A stretch of 64,000 nt of DNA. Origin: Variovorax sp. YR216. GTDB taxonomy: Bacteria > Pseudomonadota > Gammaproteobacteria > Burkholderiales > Burkholderiaceae_C. The position numbers and the translations under genes were made by a program. Positions 8,671 to 16,965 of the stretch are shown piece after piece. The stretch's first letter is position 1. The number at the start of each line of letters is the position of its first letter. The notes beneath the pieces are model-generated. The model did not search any database. It had not been told where the DNA came from and saw only the letters and a program-made list of their open reading frames with translations. Location: the NCBI RefSeq assembly GCF_900107745.1, contig NZ_FNRO01000021.1, positions 41,156 through 105,155 on the forward strand, read 5' to 3'.

Positions 8671-10020
8671 ATGAACAAGACAGCAGCAACCCTGCTTTGC
8701 GCCGGCGCATTGGCCGCGTATGCGGGAACCATCCAGGCCGCGGTGTCGGCCGACGAGGCGAAGAAGCTCGGCGCCGAGCTCACCGCCGTCGGTGCCGAGA
8801 AGGCCGGCAACAAGGAAGGGACCATCCCCGAATACACCGGCGGCCTCACCACGCCGCCCGCAGGCTTCGACAAGTCGAAGAACGTGCGGATCGATCCCTT
8901 CGCGAGCGAGAAGCCCCTGTACTCGATCGATGCGAAGAACATGGACAAGTACGCCGACAAGCTCAGCGAAGGCACCAAGGCGCTGATGAAGGCCAATGCG
9001 GACTACCGCATCGATGTCTACCCGACGCACCGCACCGCGGCCTATCCGAAGTTCGTGCTCGACAACACGTTGAAGAACGCGACGCGCGCTAAGCTCGATG
9101 CCAAGGGCGACCTGGAAGGCGCCCGCGCCGGCATCCCGTTCCCAATCCCCAAGAGCGGCGTGGAGGCGATGCAGAACTTCGTCGCGCGCTATCACGGCAT
9201 GACCTTCCTGGTGCCGAAGTTCAGCGCCTACAACTCCGACAGCGCGGGCAAGGTCACGCTGGCTTCGCAGGGCGCCTACCTGCAGGAAAGCGTCTATTAC
9301 GACGAAGCGAAGACCGAGCTCACCCTGCTCAACCGCGTGCGCACCGACTACACCGGCCCGGCCCGGCGTGCCGGCGAGGCCATCATGGTGGTGGACGCCA
9401 TTGACAGCGAGCGCGGACGCCGCGCATGGCAGTACCTGCCGGGCCAGCGCCGCGTGCGCCTGGCGCCCGACCTCGCCTACGACACCCCGAACCCGTCGAC
9501 CGCCGGCATGGCCACCTATGACGACGTGAACCTGTTCAACGGGCGCATGGACCGCTTCGACTTCAAGCTGGTGGGCAAGAAGGAGGTCTACGTTCCCTAC
9601 AACACCTACCGCTTCACCTACAACGACAAGCCCGAAGAGGTGTTCCAGGCCAAGTCGATCAACCCCTCGGTCGTGCGCTGGGAGCTGCACCGCGTGTGGG
9701 TCGTCGATGCGACCTTGAAGGAAGGCAAGCGCCATGTCTATTCGCGCCGCACCTTCTACCTGGACGAGGACAGCTGGGCTGCGCTCGCCAGCGACCAGTA
9801 CGACGGGCGCAACCAGTTGTGGCGCGCGGGCTTCGCGTACCTGACCCAGTCGTACGACATGCCGGTGCCCACCACGCTGACGGCCGGCCACTACGACCTC
9901 ATCGCCGGCACCTACTACATGAACATCTGGCCGGGCACCGGCGGCGTGAAGCTGTCCGACACCCATCTGCCGGACGCGTCCTGGACCGGCGACGCCCTCG
10001 CGAGCCAGGGCGTGCGCTGA
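8671..10020 (+). CDS. DUF1329 family periplasmic protein
   Basis: A 449-residue protein with a clear signal peptide (residues 1-23, ending TIQAA), giving a mature periplasmic or outer-membrane-associated protein. DUF1329 proteins have a LolB/LppX-like lipid-binding fold by published family descriptions, and are encoded next to DUF1302, YCF48-like and MMPL genes, exactly the order seen here. Typical internal landmarks are VVDAIDSERGRRAWQYLPGQ, WELHRVWVVDATLKEGKRH and FYLDEDSW. It probably shuttles a hydrophobic molecule between the MMPL pump and the DUF1302 barrel; the direction (import or export) cannot be decided from sequence. Confidence 0.88.
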   Translation: MNKTAATLLCAGALAAYAGTIQAAVSADEAKKLGAELTAVGAEKAGNKEGTIPEYTGGLTTPPAGFDKSKNVRIDPFASEKPLYSIDAKNMDKYADKLSEGTKALMKANADYRIDVYPTHRTAAYPKFVLDNTLKNATRAKLDAKGDLEGARAGIPFPIPKSGVEAMQNFVARYHGMTFLVPKFSAYNSDSAGKVTLASQGAYLQESVYYDEAKTELTLLNRVRTDYTGPARRAGEAIMVVDAIDSERGRRAWQYLPGQRRVRLAPDLAYDTPNPSTAGMATYDDVNLFNGRMDRFDFKLVGKKEVYVPYNTYRFTYNDKPEEVFQAKSINPSVVRWELHRVWVVDATLKEGKRHVYSRRTFYLDEDSWAALASDQYDGRNQLWRAGFAYLTQSYDMPVPTTLTAGHYDLIAGTYYMNIWPGTGGVKLSDTHLPDASWTGDALASQGVR

Positions 10021-10092
10021 CCTGAAACCTCACCCACGCATCCGTGCGCGCGATGCGCCGCGGGCGCGGCCACCACGGCTGCCGATGCAGTG

Positions 10093-10108
10093 GCGGGCCG
10101 GCGCCCGC
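10093..10108. repeat. GC-rich stem-loop between DUF1329 and YCF48-like genes
   Basis: GCGGGC and GCCCGC form a perfect 6-bp stem with a 4-base loop in the 135-base gap after the DUF1329 stop. No T-tract follows, so it is not a classical terminator. It could slow read-through or protect the upstream mRNA. Confidence 0.35.
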
Positions 10109-10155
10109 GCATGCGCGTTTGCGCGCTTCCGATGCCCGTGCAAGAAAGGCCCATC

Positions 10156-11256
10156 GTGCCCCATCACCCCGCCAAACCGATTGCGGCCGCCGTGCTTGCC
10201 GCTGTCCTCGCCGCATCGAGCGCGGCTGCCACAACCTTCCTTCCGCCTTCCGAAGTGCCCGCCGCGCGCAGTGGATTGGCCCAGCGCACGCCGATGAATG
10301 CGCTCGCGCGCGCGGGTGAGCGCAATGTCGTCGCGGGGCAGCGTGGCCACATCCTCTATTCGGACGCCGCAGGTACCTGGACCCAGGCCGATGTGCCCCT
10401 GAGCGCCGACCTGACGGCGTTGAGTTTTCCGACGGCGCAGCAGGGCTGGGCGGTCGGACACGAGGGCGTCGTGCTGCACACCTCCGATGGCGGCGTGACC
10501 TGGCAGCGGCAGCTCGACGCGCAGAAGATCACCCGGCTGCTGGTCGAACGCTACGGCACGCCCGCCAACCCCGACGATGCCGCCGCACAGCAACTGCAGA
10601 AGAGCGCGGCGGGCTTTGCCGCCTTGCCGGCCGACAAGCCCCTGCTGGATGTCTGGTTCGAGGACGAGAAGAAGGGCTTCGCGGTCGGTGCCTTCAACCT
10701 GATCCTTCGCACCGAGGACGGCGGCAAGAACTGGACGCCCTGGCTCGACCATGTCGACAACCCCAAGGGCCTGCATCTCTATGCGATCCGGCCGGCCGGC
10801 GGATCGGTCTTCATCGTGGGCGAGCAGGGACTCGTGCTGCGGCTGGACCGCGAGCGCCAGCGCTTCGTGCGCGTTGCACTGCCCTACGAGGGCACCCTGT
10901 TCGGCGTGGTCGGCACGCAGGACATGGTGCTCGTCCACGGACTGCGCGGCCATTCCTTCCGCTCCATGGACGGCGGCGCGAACTGGACGCGCGTCGAGAC
11001 CGGCACCACGGCCGGGCTCTCCAGCGCTGTCGTGCGCGCCGACGGCTCCGTGGTGCTCGCCAGCCAGGCGGGCGAGGTGCTGCTGAGCACGGATGCCGGC
11101 GCAAGCTTCGCCCGCATCAATACCACCCAACAGGCACCGGTCTTCGCCGTCGCCGAAGCGGGCCAGGGCGGCCTGGCGCTCGCCGGATTCCGCGGCGTTC
11201 GGATCGAGCGCCTCGATGCAGTGAAACAGGACGGGGCCAACGCCCGCAAGCCATGA
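10156..11256 (+). CDS. YCF48/BNR-repeat periplasmic protein
   Basis: A beta-propeller-type protein with a signal peptide (AVLAAVLAASSAAA). Repeats of the YCF48/BNR kind recur: GWAVGHEGVVLHTSDGG, GFAVGAFNLILRTEDGG, VFIVGEQGLVLRLD and LALAGFRGVRIERL. I chose GTG 10156 (366 residues) because AAGAAAGG lies 6 bases upstream; ATG 10132 and GTG 10090 are in-frame alternatives without good ribosome sites. Its last bases overlap the MMPL gene by 4 (ATGA), so the two are coupled. In this conserved neighbourhood the protein likely acts as a periplasmic accessory of the RND/MMPL transporter. The photosystem-assembly label sometimes attached to the family does not apply here. Confidence 0.85.
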   Translation: MPHHPAKPIAAAVLAAVLAASSAAATTFLPPSEVPAARSGLAQRTPMNALARAGERNVVAGQRGHILYSDAAGTWTQADVPLSADLTALSFPTAQQGWAVGHEGVVLHTSDGGVTWQRQLDAQKITRLLVERYGTPANPDDAAAQQLQKSAAGFAALPADKPLLDVWFEDEKKGFAVGAFNLILRTEDGGKNWTPWLDHVDNPKGLHLYAIRPAGGSVFIVGEQGLVLRLDRERQRFVRVALPYEGTLFGVVGTQDMVLVHGLRGHSFRSMDGGANWTRVETGTTAGLSSAVVRADGSVVLASQAGEVLLSTDAGASFARINTTQQAPVFAVAEAGQGGLALAGFRGVRIERLDAVKQDGANARKP

Positions 11257-13700
11257 ATACGAACGACGTGAACCACACGATGCCGGCCATTGCCGAGCTC
11301 AAGGATTTCGACCGCAACTCGGGCAACCGCTTCGAACGGCTCATCTTCAACCACCGGCTGCTGGTGCTCATCGCGTGCGCGCTGGCCACGCTGGCGCTGG
11401 CCTGGCAGGCGACGCATCTGCGCCTGAACGCCGCGTTCGAGAAAACCGTCCCGCACCACCAGCCTTACATCCGCAATTTTCTCGACAACCGCGACGAACT
11501 GCGGGGCCTCGGCAATGCGGTGCGCGTGGTCGTGGAGAACCAGCGCGGCGAGATCTTCGACCCGAACTACCTCCAGGTGCTCAAGCAGATCAACGACGAG
11601 CTGTTCCTCACGCCCGGCGTGGACCGGGCCAACGTCAAGTCGCTGTGGATGCCGGTGGTGCGGTGGAACGAGGTCACCGAAGAAGGCTTCACCGGCGGGC
11701 CGGTGATGCCGGACAACTACGCCGGATCTCGCAAGGACATCGAGCAGCTTCGGCAGAACATCGCGCGCGCGCAGATCCTGGGCAGCCTGGTCGGCAACGA
11801 CTTCCGCTCGAGCATGATCTACGTGCCGCTGCTGGACAAGGACGTGCGCACCGGCGCGGCGCTGGACTATCGCGCGCTGTCCGATCGCCTCGAAGCGATC
11901 CGCGCGAAGTATTCGGGCGCGCACGGCGATGCCGAAGTCTCGATCCACATCGTCGGCTTCGCTAAGGTGGTGGGCGACCTGCTGGACGGGCTCGACCAGA
12001 TGGTGATCTTCTTTGCGGCGGCCGCGGTGATCGCCGCGCTCATCATCTTCGGCTGGACGCGGTGCGTGCGCAGCACGGCGCTGGTGTTGGCGTGCTCGCT
12101 GGTCGCGGTGGCGTGGCAACTGGGGCTGGTGACCTGGCTCGGCTACGACCTCGATCCGTACTCGATCCTTGTGCCCTTCCTCGTGTTCGCGATCGGCGTG
12201 TCGCACGGCGCGCAGAAGATGAACGGCATCATGCAGGACGTGGGCCGCGGAACGCATCGGCTCGTGGCCGCGCGCTACACCTTCCGGCGCCTGTTCCTCG
12301 CCGGGCTCACGGCGCTGGCCGCCGATGCGGTGGGCTTCGCGGTGCTGATGCTGATCGACATCCCGGTCATCCAGGAGTTGGCCGTCACGGCCAGCATCGG
12401 CGTCGCGCTGCTGGTGGTGACCAACCTCGTGCTGCTGCCGGTGCTCCTGTCGTACACCGGCGTGAGTCCCGAGGCCGCCGCGCGCAGCCTGCGCGCCGAG
12501 CAGCGCGAGGCCGGACCGCTCTGGCGCACGCTGGAGCGCTTCACCGAGCGGCGCTGGGCCTCGGTGGCGCTGGCCGTGTCCGCAGTGCTCGCACTCGGTG
12601 GCTTCGCGATGAGCACGCACCTCAAGATCGGCGACCTCGACGCCGGCGCTTCGGAGTTGCGGCCGGGCTCGCGCTACAACCTCGACAACACCTACATCAC
12701 GAGTCGCTATGCCCTGTCGAGCGATCCCTTCGCGGTGATCGTCAGAACGCGGCCCGAAGGCTGCCTCGAATACCCGACCCTGGTCGAGACCGATCGCCTC
12801 GGCTGGGCCTTGCAGCAGGTGCCGGGCGTGCAGACGACGGTGTCGCTGGCCGACGCGGTGCGCAAGGTCACCGCCGGTTCGTACGAGGGCAGCAACAAGT
12901 GGCTGACCCTGTCGCCCAACCAGGAGATCCTGAACTACGCGGTGCGCACCGCGGTCACGGGCAACCCGGACCTGTTCAACACCGAATGCTCGGTGATGCC
13001 GGTGATCGCGTACCTGTCCGACCACAAGGCCGAGACGCTGGAACGCGTGGTCGCCGCGGCCGACGGCTTTGCCCGTGCGCACAGCACGCCCGAGCGGCAG
13101 TTCCTGCTGGCGGCCGGCAGTGCCGGCATCGAGGCCGCGACCAACATCGTGGTGAAGCAGGCCAACACGACGATGCTGCTGTACGTCTATGCCGCGGTGA
13201 TCGTCCTGTGCTTCATCACCTTCCGGAGCTGGCGCGCGGTGGTGGTGGCCGTCGTGCCGCTCGCGATCACCTCGGTGCTGTGCGAGGCGCTGATGGTGGC
13301 GCTGGGCATGGGCGTCAAGGTCGCGACGCTTCCGGTGATCGCGCTGGGCGTCGGCATCGGCGTGGACTATGCGCTCTACCTGCTGAGCATCCAGCTCGGG
13401 CAGCAGCGCGCCGGCGCATCGCTGAAGGACGCATACCGCCACGCGCTGCGCTTCACGGGCAAGGTGGTGGCGCTGGTCGGCGTGACGCTGGCGGCGGGCG
13501 TGGTGACCTGGGCCTTCTCGCCGATCAAGTTCCAGGCCGACATGGGCATCCTGCTGACCTTCATGTTCCTGTGGAACATGCTCGGCGCGCTCGTCCTGAT
13601 CCCTGCGCTCTCGCACTTCCTGCTGGGGGGCGCCCGCCTTCGCGCGCCCTCCCTCTCCCCCCTTGAAAGGGGAGGCGCATCCGGGGCGATCGCCTCCTAG
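11253..13700 (+). CDS. MMPL/RND superfamily inner-membrane transporter
   Basis: An 815-residue membrane protein with the duplicated RND/MMPL layout: TM1 (about residues 35-52), a large periplasmic loop, five clustered helices (about 247-405), TM7 (about 430-450), a second loop, then five helices (about 632-795). Conserved small-residue and charged turns such as VFAIGVSHGAQKMNG and GVGIGVDYALYLLS mark TM4/TM10-type helices. It works by proton-driven movement of hydrophobic substrates across the inner membrane, here with DUF1329, DUF1302 and YCF48-like partners. The last about 20 residues (SPLERGG region) are encoded by a C/G-tract hairpin element, so the natural end may have been extended by that element. 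It overlaps the YCF48-like gene by 4 bases. Confidence 0.9.
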   Translation: MNTNDVNHTMPAIAELKDFDRNSGNRFERLIFNHRLLVLIACALATLALAWQATHLRLNAAFEKTVPHHQPYIRNFLDNRDELRGLGNAVRVVVENQRGEIFDPNYLQVLKQINDELFLTPGVDRANVKSLWMPVVRWNEVTEEGFTGGPVMPDNYAGSRKDIEQLRQNIARAQILGSLVGNDFRSSMIYVPLLDKDVRTGAALDYRALSDRLEAIRAKYSGAHGDAEVSIHIVGFAKVVGDLLDGLDQMVIFFAAAAVIAALIIFGWTRCVRSTALVLACSLVAVAWQLGLVTWLGYDLDPYSILVPFLVFAIGVSHGAQKMNGIMQDVGRGTHRLVAARYTFRRLFLAGLTALAADAVGFAVLMLIDIPVIQELAVTASIGVALLVVTNLVLLPVLLSYTGVSPEAAARSLRAEQREAGPLWRTLERFTERRWASVALAVSAVLALGGFAMSTHLKIGDLDAGASELRPGSRYNLDNTYITSRYALSSDPFAVIVRTRPEGCLEYPTLVETDRLGWALQQVPGVQTTVSLADAVRKVTAGSYEGSNKWLTLSPNQEILNYAVRTAVTGNPDLFNTECSVMPVIAYLSDHKAETLERVVAAADGFARAHSTPERQFLLAAGSAGIEAATNIVVKQANTTMLLYVYAAVIVLCFITFRSWRAVVVAVVPLAITSVLCEALMVALGMGVKVATLPVIALGVGIGVDYALYLLSIQLGQQRAGASLKDAYRHALRFTGKVVALVGVTLAAGVVTWAFSPIKFQADMGILLTFMFLWNMLGALVLIPALSHFLLGGARLRAPSLSPLERGGASGAIAS
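13655..13674. repeat. C/G-tract hairpin inside 3' end of MMPL gene
   Basis: CTCCCC pairs with GGGGAG, or alternatively CCCCTT with AAGGGG, giving a short stable stem within the last 50 bases of the coding region. The element encodes the low-complexity tail of the transporter, which suggests an intergenic repeat into which the reading frame runs. Confidence 0.45.
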
Positions 13701-13737
13701 ACTGAATCCAAGACGGATGACATCAAGGAGATACGTC

Positions 13738-14508
13738 GTGAGTGTTTCGTTCGAAATGAAGGCGCAAGTGGGCTGGATCACCCTGGAGCGACCCAAGGCG
13801 ATGAACGCCCTGACCCGCGAGATGGTCGAAGCCATGACGGCGACGCTGTTGCAGTGGCGCCAGGACCCGGCGGTGCGCGTCGTGGTGCTGACCGGCGCAG
13901 GCGCGGCGTTCTGTGCGGGCGCCGACCTCAAGCAGGCCGGTGACCCGGTGGATGCGGGCGAGAAGGACTACCTGGACGTCATCGTCGACTTCTTCAACCT
14001 GCTGCGCGCCTTTCCCAAGCCGGTGATCGCGGCGGTCAATGGCCTGGCACTGGCCGGCGGTCTGGAAACGGTGATGTGCTGCGACCTGGTGATCGCCGGG
14101 CAGGGCGCGCGCTTCGGCGACGCGCATTCCAACTTCGGCGTGTTCCCCGGCGGCGGCGGCGCGGCGATCCTGCCGCGCAAGGTGCCGGCCAACGTGGCCA
14201 AGTACCTGCTCTTCACCGGCGACTCGCTGCCGGCGGAAGAGATGCGGCGCTACGGCCTCGTCAACGAGGTCGTCGCCGATGCGGAACTTGCGGTGCGCGC
14301 CCAGGCCCTCGGCGAGAAGCTCGCCACCAAGAGCCCCCTCGTGCTCTCGCGCATGAAGCGCGTGGCCAACGAAGCGGCCGACAAGTCGGCGCGCGACGCG
14401 CTGCGCGACGAAGAACTCGAACTGCGCAACCACCAGCGTTCCTGGGACATCCAGGAGGGGCTCGCCGCCTTCACCGAGAAGCGCAAGCCGCAATTCCGCG
14501 GCTATTGA
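13738..14508 (+). CDS. Enoyl-CoA hydratase/isomerase family protein
   Basis: A 256-residue crotonase-fold protein starting at GTG 13738 with AAGGAG 7 bases upstream. Oxyanion-hole segments are seen at FCAGADL (about 58-64) and LALAGGLE (about 103-110). The first catalytic Glu of rat mitochondrial hydratase (E144) matches E110, but the second (E164), 20 residues later, corresponds to H130 in GDAHSNFG. The protein may therefore be a hydratase with an altered acid/base pair, an isomerase, or another crotonase-family lyase. It is the first catabolic gene after the envelope set and is followed by a thiolase 25 bases on. The family is certain, the reaction is not. Confidence 0.85.
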   Translation: MSVSFEMKAQVGWITLERPKAMNALTREMVEAMTATLLQWRQDPAVRVVVLTGAGAAFCAGADLKQAGDPVDAGEKDYLDVIVDFFNLLRAFPKPVIAAVNGLALAGGLETVMCCDLVIAGQGARFGDAHSNFGVFPGGGGAAILPRKVPANVAKYLLFTGDSLPAEEMRRYGLVNEVVADAELAVRAQALGEKLATKSPLVLSRMKRVANEAADKSARDALRDEELELRNHQRSWDIQEGLAAFTEKRKPQFRGY

Positions 14509-14533
14509 TGATAGAACACCGGAGTTCCCAAGC

Positions 14534-15775
14534 ATGGAAAACATCTACATCGTCGGCGTCGGCATGACGCCCTTCGGCCGCCACATGGACAAGAGCGTCA
14601 AGCAGCTCACCGCCTGGGCGGTGGAAGACGCCCTGAAGGACGCCAGCTGCGACCGCAAGGCCATCCGCGCCGCCTTCTTCGGCAACACCACGCAGGGCCA
14701 CTTCGACGGACAGCACATGATCCGGGGGCAGGTGGCGCTACTGCCGCTGGGCATCGAGGGCATCCCGATCTACAACCTCGAAGGCGCGTGCGCATCGTCG
14801 AGCCATGCCTTCAACCTCGCCGTCACGCAACTGCGCGCGGGCGCGGCCGACGTGGCCCTCGCAGTCGGCGCCGAGAAGATGTACACGAGCGACAAGGCCA
14901 AGATGTTCTCGTGCTTCGAGTCGGCCTGGGACATCGAGACCTTCGAGGCCAACAAGGGTTACCTTGTCGAGATGGGCAAGGCCATCGTGCCGCCCGCCGG
15001 TTCGCAGTCCGACAAGCCCTACAGCCCCTTCATGGATGTGTATGCCTCGCTGGGCCGCGGCCTGATGGCGCGCTACGGCATCACGCAGCGCCAGCTTGCG
15101 GCGGTGGCGTCGAAGAACCACGGGCACTCGATGCACAACGAGCGCTCGCAGTACCGCATGCCGATGGCCATCGAGGAGATCCTGGCCGCGGCACCGATCA
15201 CGTATCCGCTGACGCTGCCGATGTGCTCGCCCATCTCCGACGGCGCGGCCGCGGCGATCGTCTGCACCGAGTCGGCCTTGAAGAAATACGGCTTCGACCG
15301 CAACCGCGCCGTCAAGGTGCTGGCCAGTGTCGTGCGCTCCGCCTCGGCGCGCGATGCCGAGGACCATGACGCCGGCTGCACGCGCCAGGCGGCGCTGCAG
15401 GCCTTCGAGCAGGCCGGCGTCGCGCCGGGCGAGATCGACGTGGCCGAAGTGCATGACGCCACCGCCATCGGCGAGCTGCTCTCGTTCGAGGCGCTCGGCC
15501 TGCGTGAGCCCGGCGCGAGCGGTGAGCTCGCCGAGCGCGGCGAAACCACCCTCGGCGGCTCGATCCCGGTCAACCCCTCGGGCGGGCTGGAGTCCAAGGG
15601 CCATCCGATCGGCGCTACCGGCCTGGGCCAGATCTTCGAACTCGTCTCGCAGTTGCGCGGCGAATGCGGCCCGCGCCAGGTCGAAGGCGCGCGCCTGGCG
15701 ATCCAGGGCAACGGCGGCGGCCTGTGGCGCGTGGAAGAGGCCACCGAGCACATCGGCATCTTCGCCCGTGCCTGA
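14534..15775 (+). CDS. SCP-x-type thiolase / lipid-transfer-protein-like acetyl-CoA acetyltransferase
   Basis: A 413-residue thiolase of the SCP-x/LTP subgroup that would cleave 3-ketoacyl-CoA with CoA. The nucleophilic Cys is C86 in NLEGACASSSHA; the second motif is EVHDATAIGE (His) and the third is GGLESKGHPIGATG, with the catalytic His. The HDAT form instead of HDCF differs from the other two thiolases here, hinting at a different acyl chain. SCP-x thiolases handle branched 2-methyl-3-keto thioesters in steroid and isoprenoid side-chain breakdown. Tightly spaced between the enoyl-CoA hydratase and the next ACAD. Confidence 0.88.
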   Translation: MENIYIVGVGMTPFGRHMDKSVKQLTAWAVEDALKDASCDRKAIRAAFFGNTTQGHFDGQHMIRGQVALLPLGIEGIPIYNLEGACASSSHAFNLAVTQLRAGAADVALAVGAEKMYTSDKAKMFSCFESAWDIETFEANKGYLVEMGKAIVPPAGSQSDKPYSPFMDVYASLGRGLMARYGITQRQLAAVASKNHGHSMHNERSQYRMPMAIEEILAAAPITYPLTLPMCSPISDGAAAAIVCTESALKKYGFDRNRAVKVLASVVRSASARDAEDHDAGCTRQAALQAFEQAGVAPGEIDVAEVHDATAIGELLSFEALGLREPGASGELAERGETTLGGSIPVNPSGGLESKGHPIGATGLGQIFELVSQLRGECGPRQVEGARLAIQGNGGGLWRVEEATEHIGIFARA

Positions 15776-15793
15776 ACAAGTGAGACAAGCAAC

Positions 15794-16942
15794 ATGCACA
15801 TGAACATGATCACCGAGGAGCAGAAGCTCGCCGTGGAGAGCTTCCGCAGGTTCCTCGACACCGAGCTGCGCCCCGTCGTCAAGCAGTACCGCGACCAGCA
15901 CATTCCCAAGGAGAAGATGCGCGAGATCACGCAGGGCATCGCCGAGTTCGGCCTGCCGGGCGCGAGCGTGCCGGTGGAGCACGGGGGAATGGGCCTGGGC
16001 TACGTCATGGAAGCGATGCTCTTCGAGGAGCTGTGCGCCGTGTCCTGCGATGTCGCGCTGTGCGTGATGATCAACAAGGGCACCGCCAACTTCCTGGCCG
16101 AGCTGCCGCAGAAGCACCTGCGCGACAAGTACCTGCCAGGCATCCTGGCTGGCCGCCTCTTCGGCGGCGCCTGCATCAGCGAGCCCGACGTGGGCTCGAA
16201 CGTGGCCGACCTCAAGACCTCCGCGAGGGAAGACGGCGACCACTTCATCATCAACGGCGAGAAGACCTGGATCTCCAACGGCCACTACGCGGACTTCCTC
16301 ACCGTCACCGCGCGCACCGGCCCGAACGAGCTGACGCACTTCATGGTCGACCGCAAGGAGCACGGCTTCGAGTCGCGCAACATCGACAAGATCGCGATGA
16401 ACGGGCAGTCGACCGCGCAGGTCTTCTTCACCGACTGCCGGGTGCCCGCAAGCTGCATCGTCTGGGAGCGCGGCGCGGGCCTGAAGAACACGATGAAGAT
16501 GTTCGAGAAGGCGCGCGCCAACGTCGGCATGCTGTCGGTCGGCCTGATGCGCGCGGCGCTCGAAGCGTCGATCGCCTACGCCAAGGAGCGCAAGCAGTTC
16601 GGCAAGTTCATTGCGGCGCACCAGCTCATCGCCGCCAAGATCGCCGAGATGGCCACGCTCACCGATGCGGCGCGACTCATGTGCATGCGCGCCTTCTCGA
16701 TGATGGATGCGGGTGTGCGCTGCGACGTGCAGTCCTCCATGTCCAAGTGGTTCGCCACCGAGATGGCGGTGAAGGTCTGCCGCGACGCGGTGCAGTTGCA
16801 TGGCGGCAACGGCCTCACCAAGGAATTCGACGTGGAACGGCTGGCACGCGAGGCCATTGTGATCCCGATTCCGGACGGCACCACCGAGATCCAGAAACTG
16901 ATGATCTCGCGCGCGCTCACCGGCATCAGCGCTTTCGTCTGA
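15794..16942 (+). CDS. Acyl-CoA dehydrogenase with Asp in place of catalytic Glu
   Basis: A 382-residue ACAD with N-terminal helical domain, FAD-binding middle beta-domain (ACISEPDVGSNVADL, WISNGHYADF) and C-terminal four-helix domain (YAKERKQFGKFI, QLHGGNGLTKEFDVERL). The FAD-linked enzyme makes a trans-2-enoyl-CoA and hands electrons to ETF. In the usual Y/P-E-G-T segment holding the catalytic Glu (E376 of medium-chain ACAD), the sequence reads IPDGTTEIQ, so the base would be Asp. The position used by isovaleryl-CoA dehydrogenase appears to be Ala (FEKARANVG). Activity may be slower or shifted in substrate. Lies 18 bases after one thiolase and 23 before another. Confidence 0.88.
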   Translation: MHMNMITEEQKLAVESFRRFLDTELRPVVKQYRDQHIPKEKMREITQGIAEFGLPGASVPVEHGGMGLGYVMEAMLFEELCAVSCDVALCVMINKGTANFLAELPQKHLRDKYLPGILAGRLFGGACISEPDVGSNVADLKTSAREDGDHFIINGEKTWISNGHYADFLTVTARTGPNELTHFMVDRKEHGFESRNIDKIAMNGQSTAQVFFTDCRVPASCIVWERGAGLKNTMKMFEKARANVGMLSVGLMRAALEASIAYAKERKQFGKFIAAHQLIAAKIAEMATLTDAARLMCMRAFSMMDAGVRCDVQSSMSKWFATEMAVKVCRDAVQLHGGNGLTKEFDVERLAREAIVIPIPDGTTEIQKLMISRALTGISAFV

Positions 16943-16965
16943 GGTCGCCCAAGAAGGAGAAAGAC

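Noticed and set aside
10884..13931. Very long open frame (about 1000 codons) on the minus strand opposite the MMPL and YCF48-like genes
   Set aside because: It is a GC-rich shadow frame: its translation is Arg/His/Asp-rich low complexity with no domain, and the plus strand carries clear transporter and crotonase genes.
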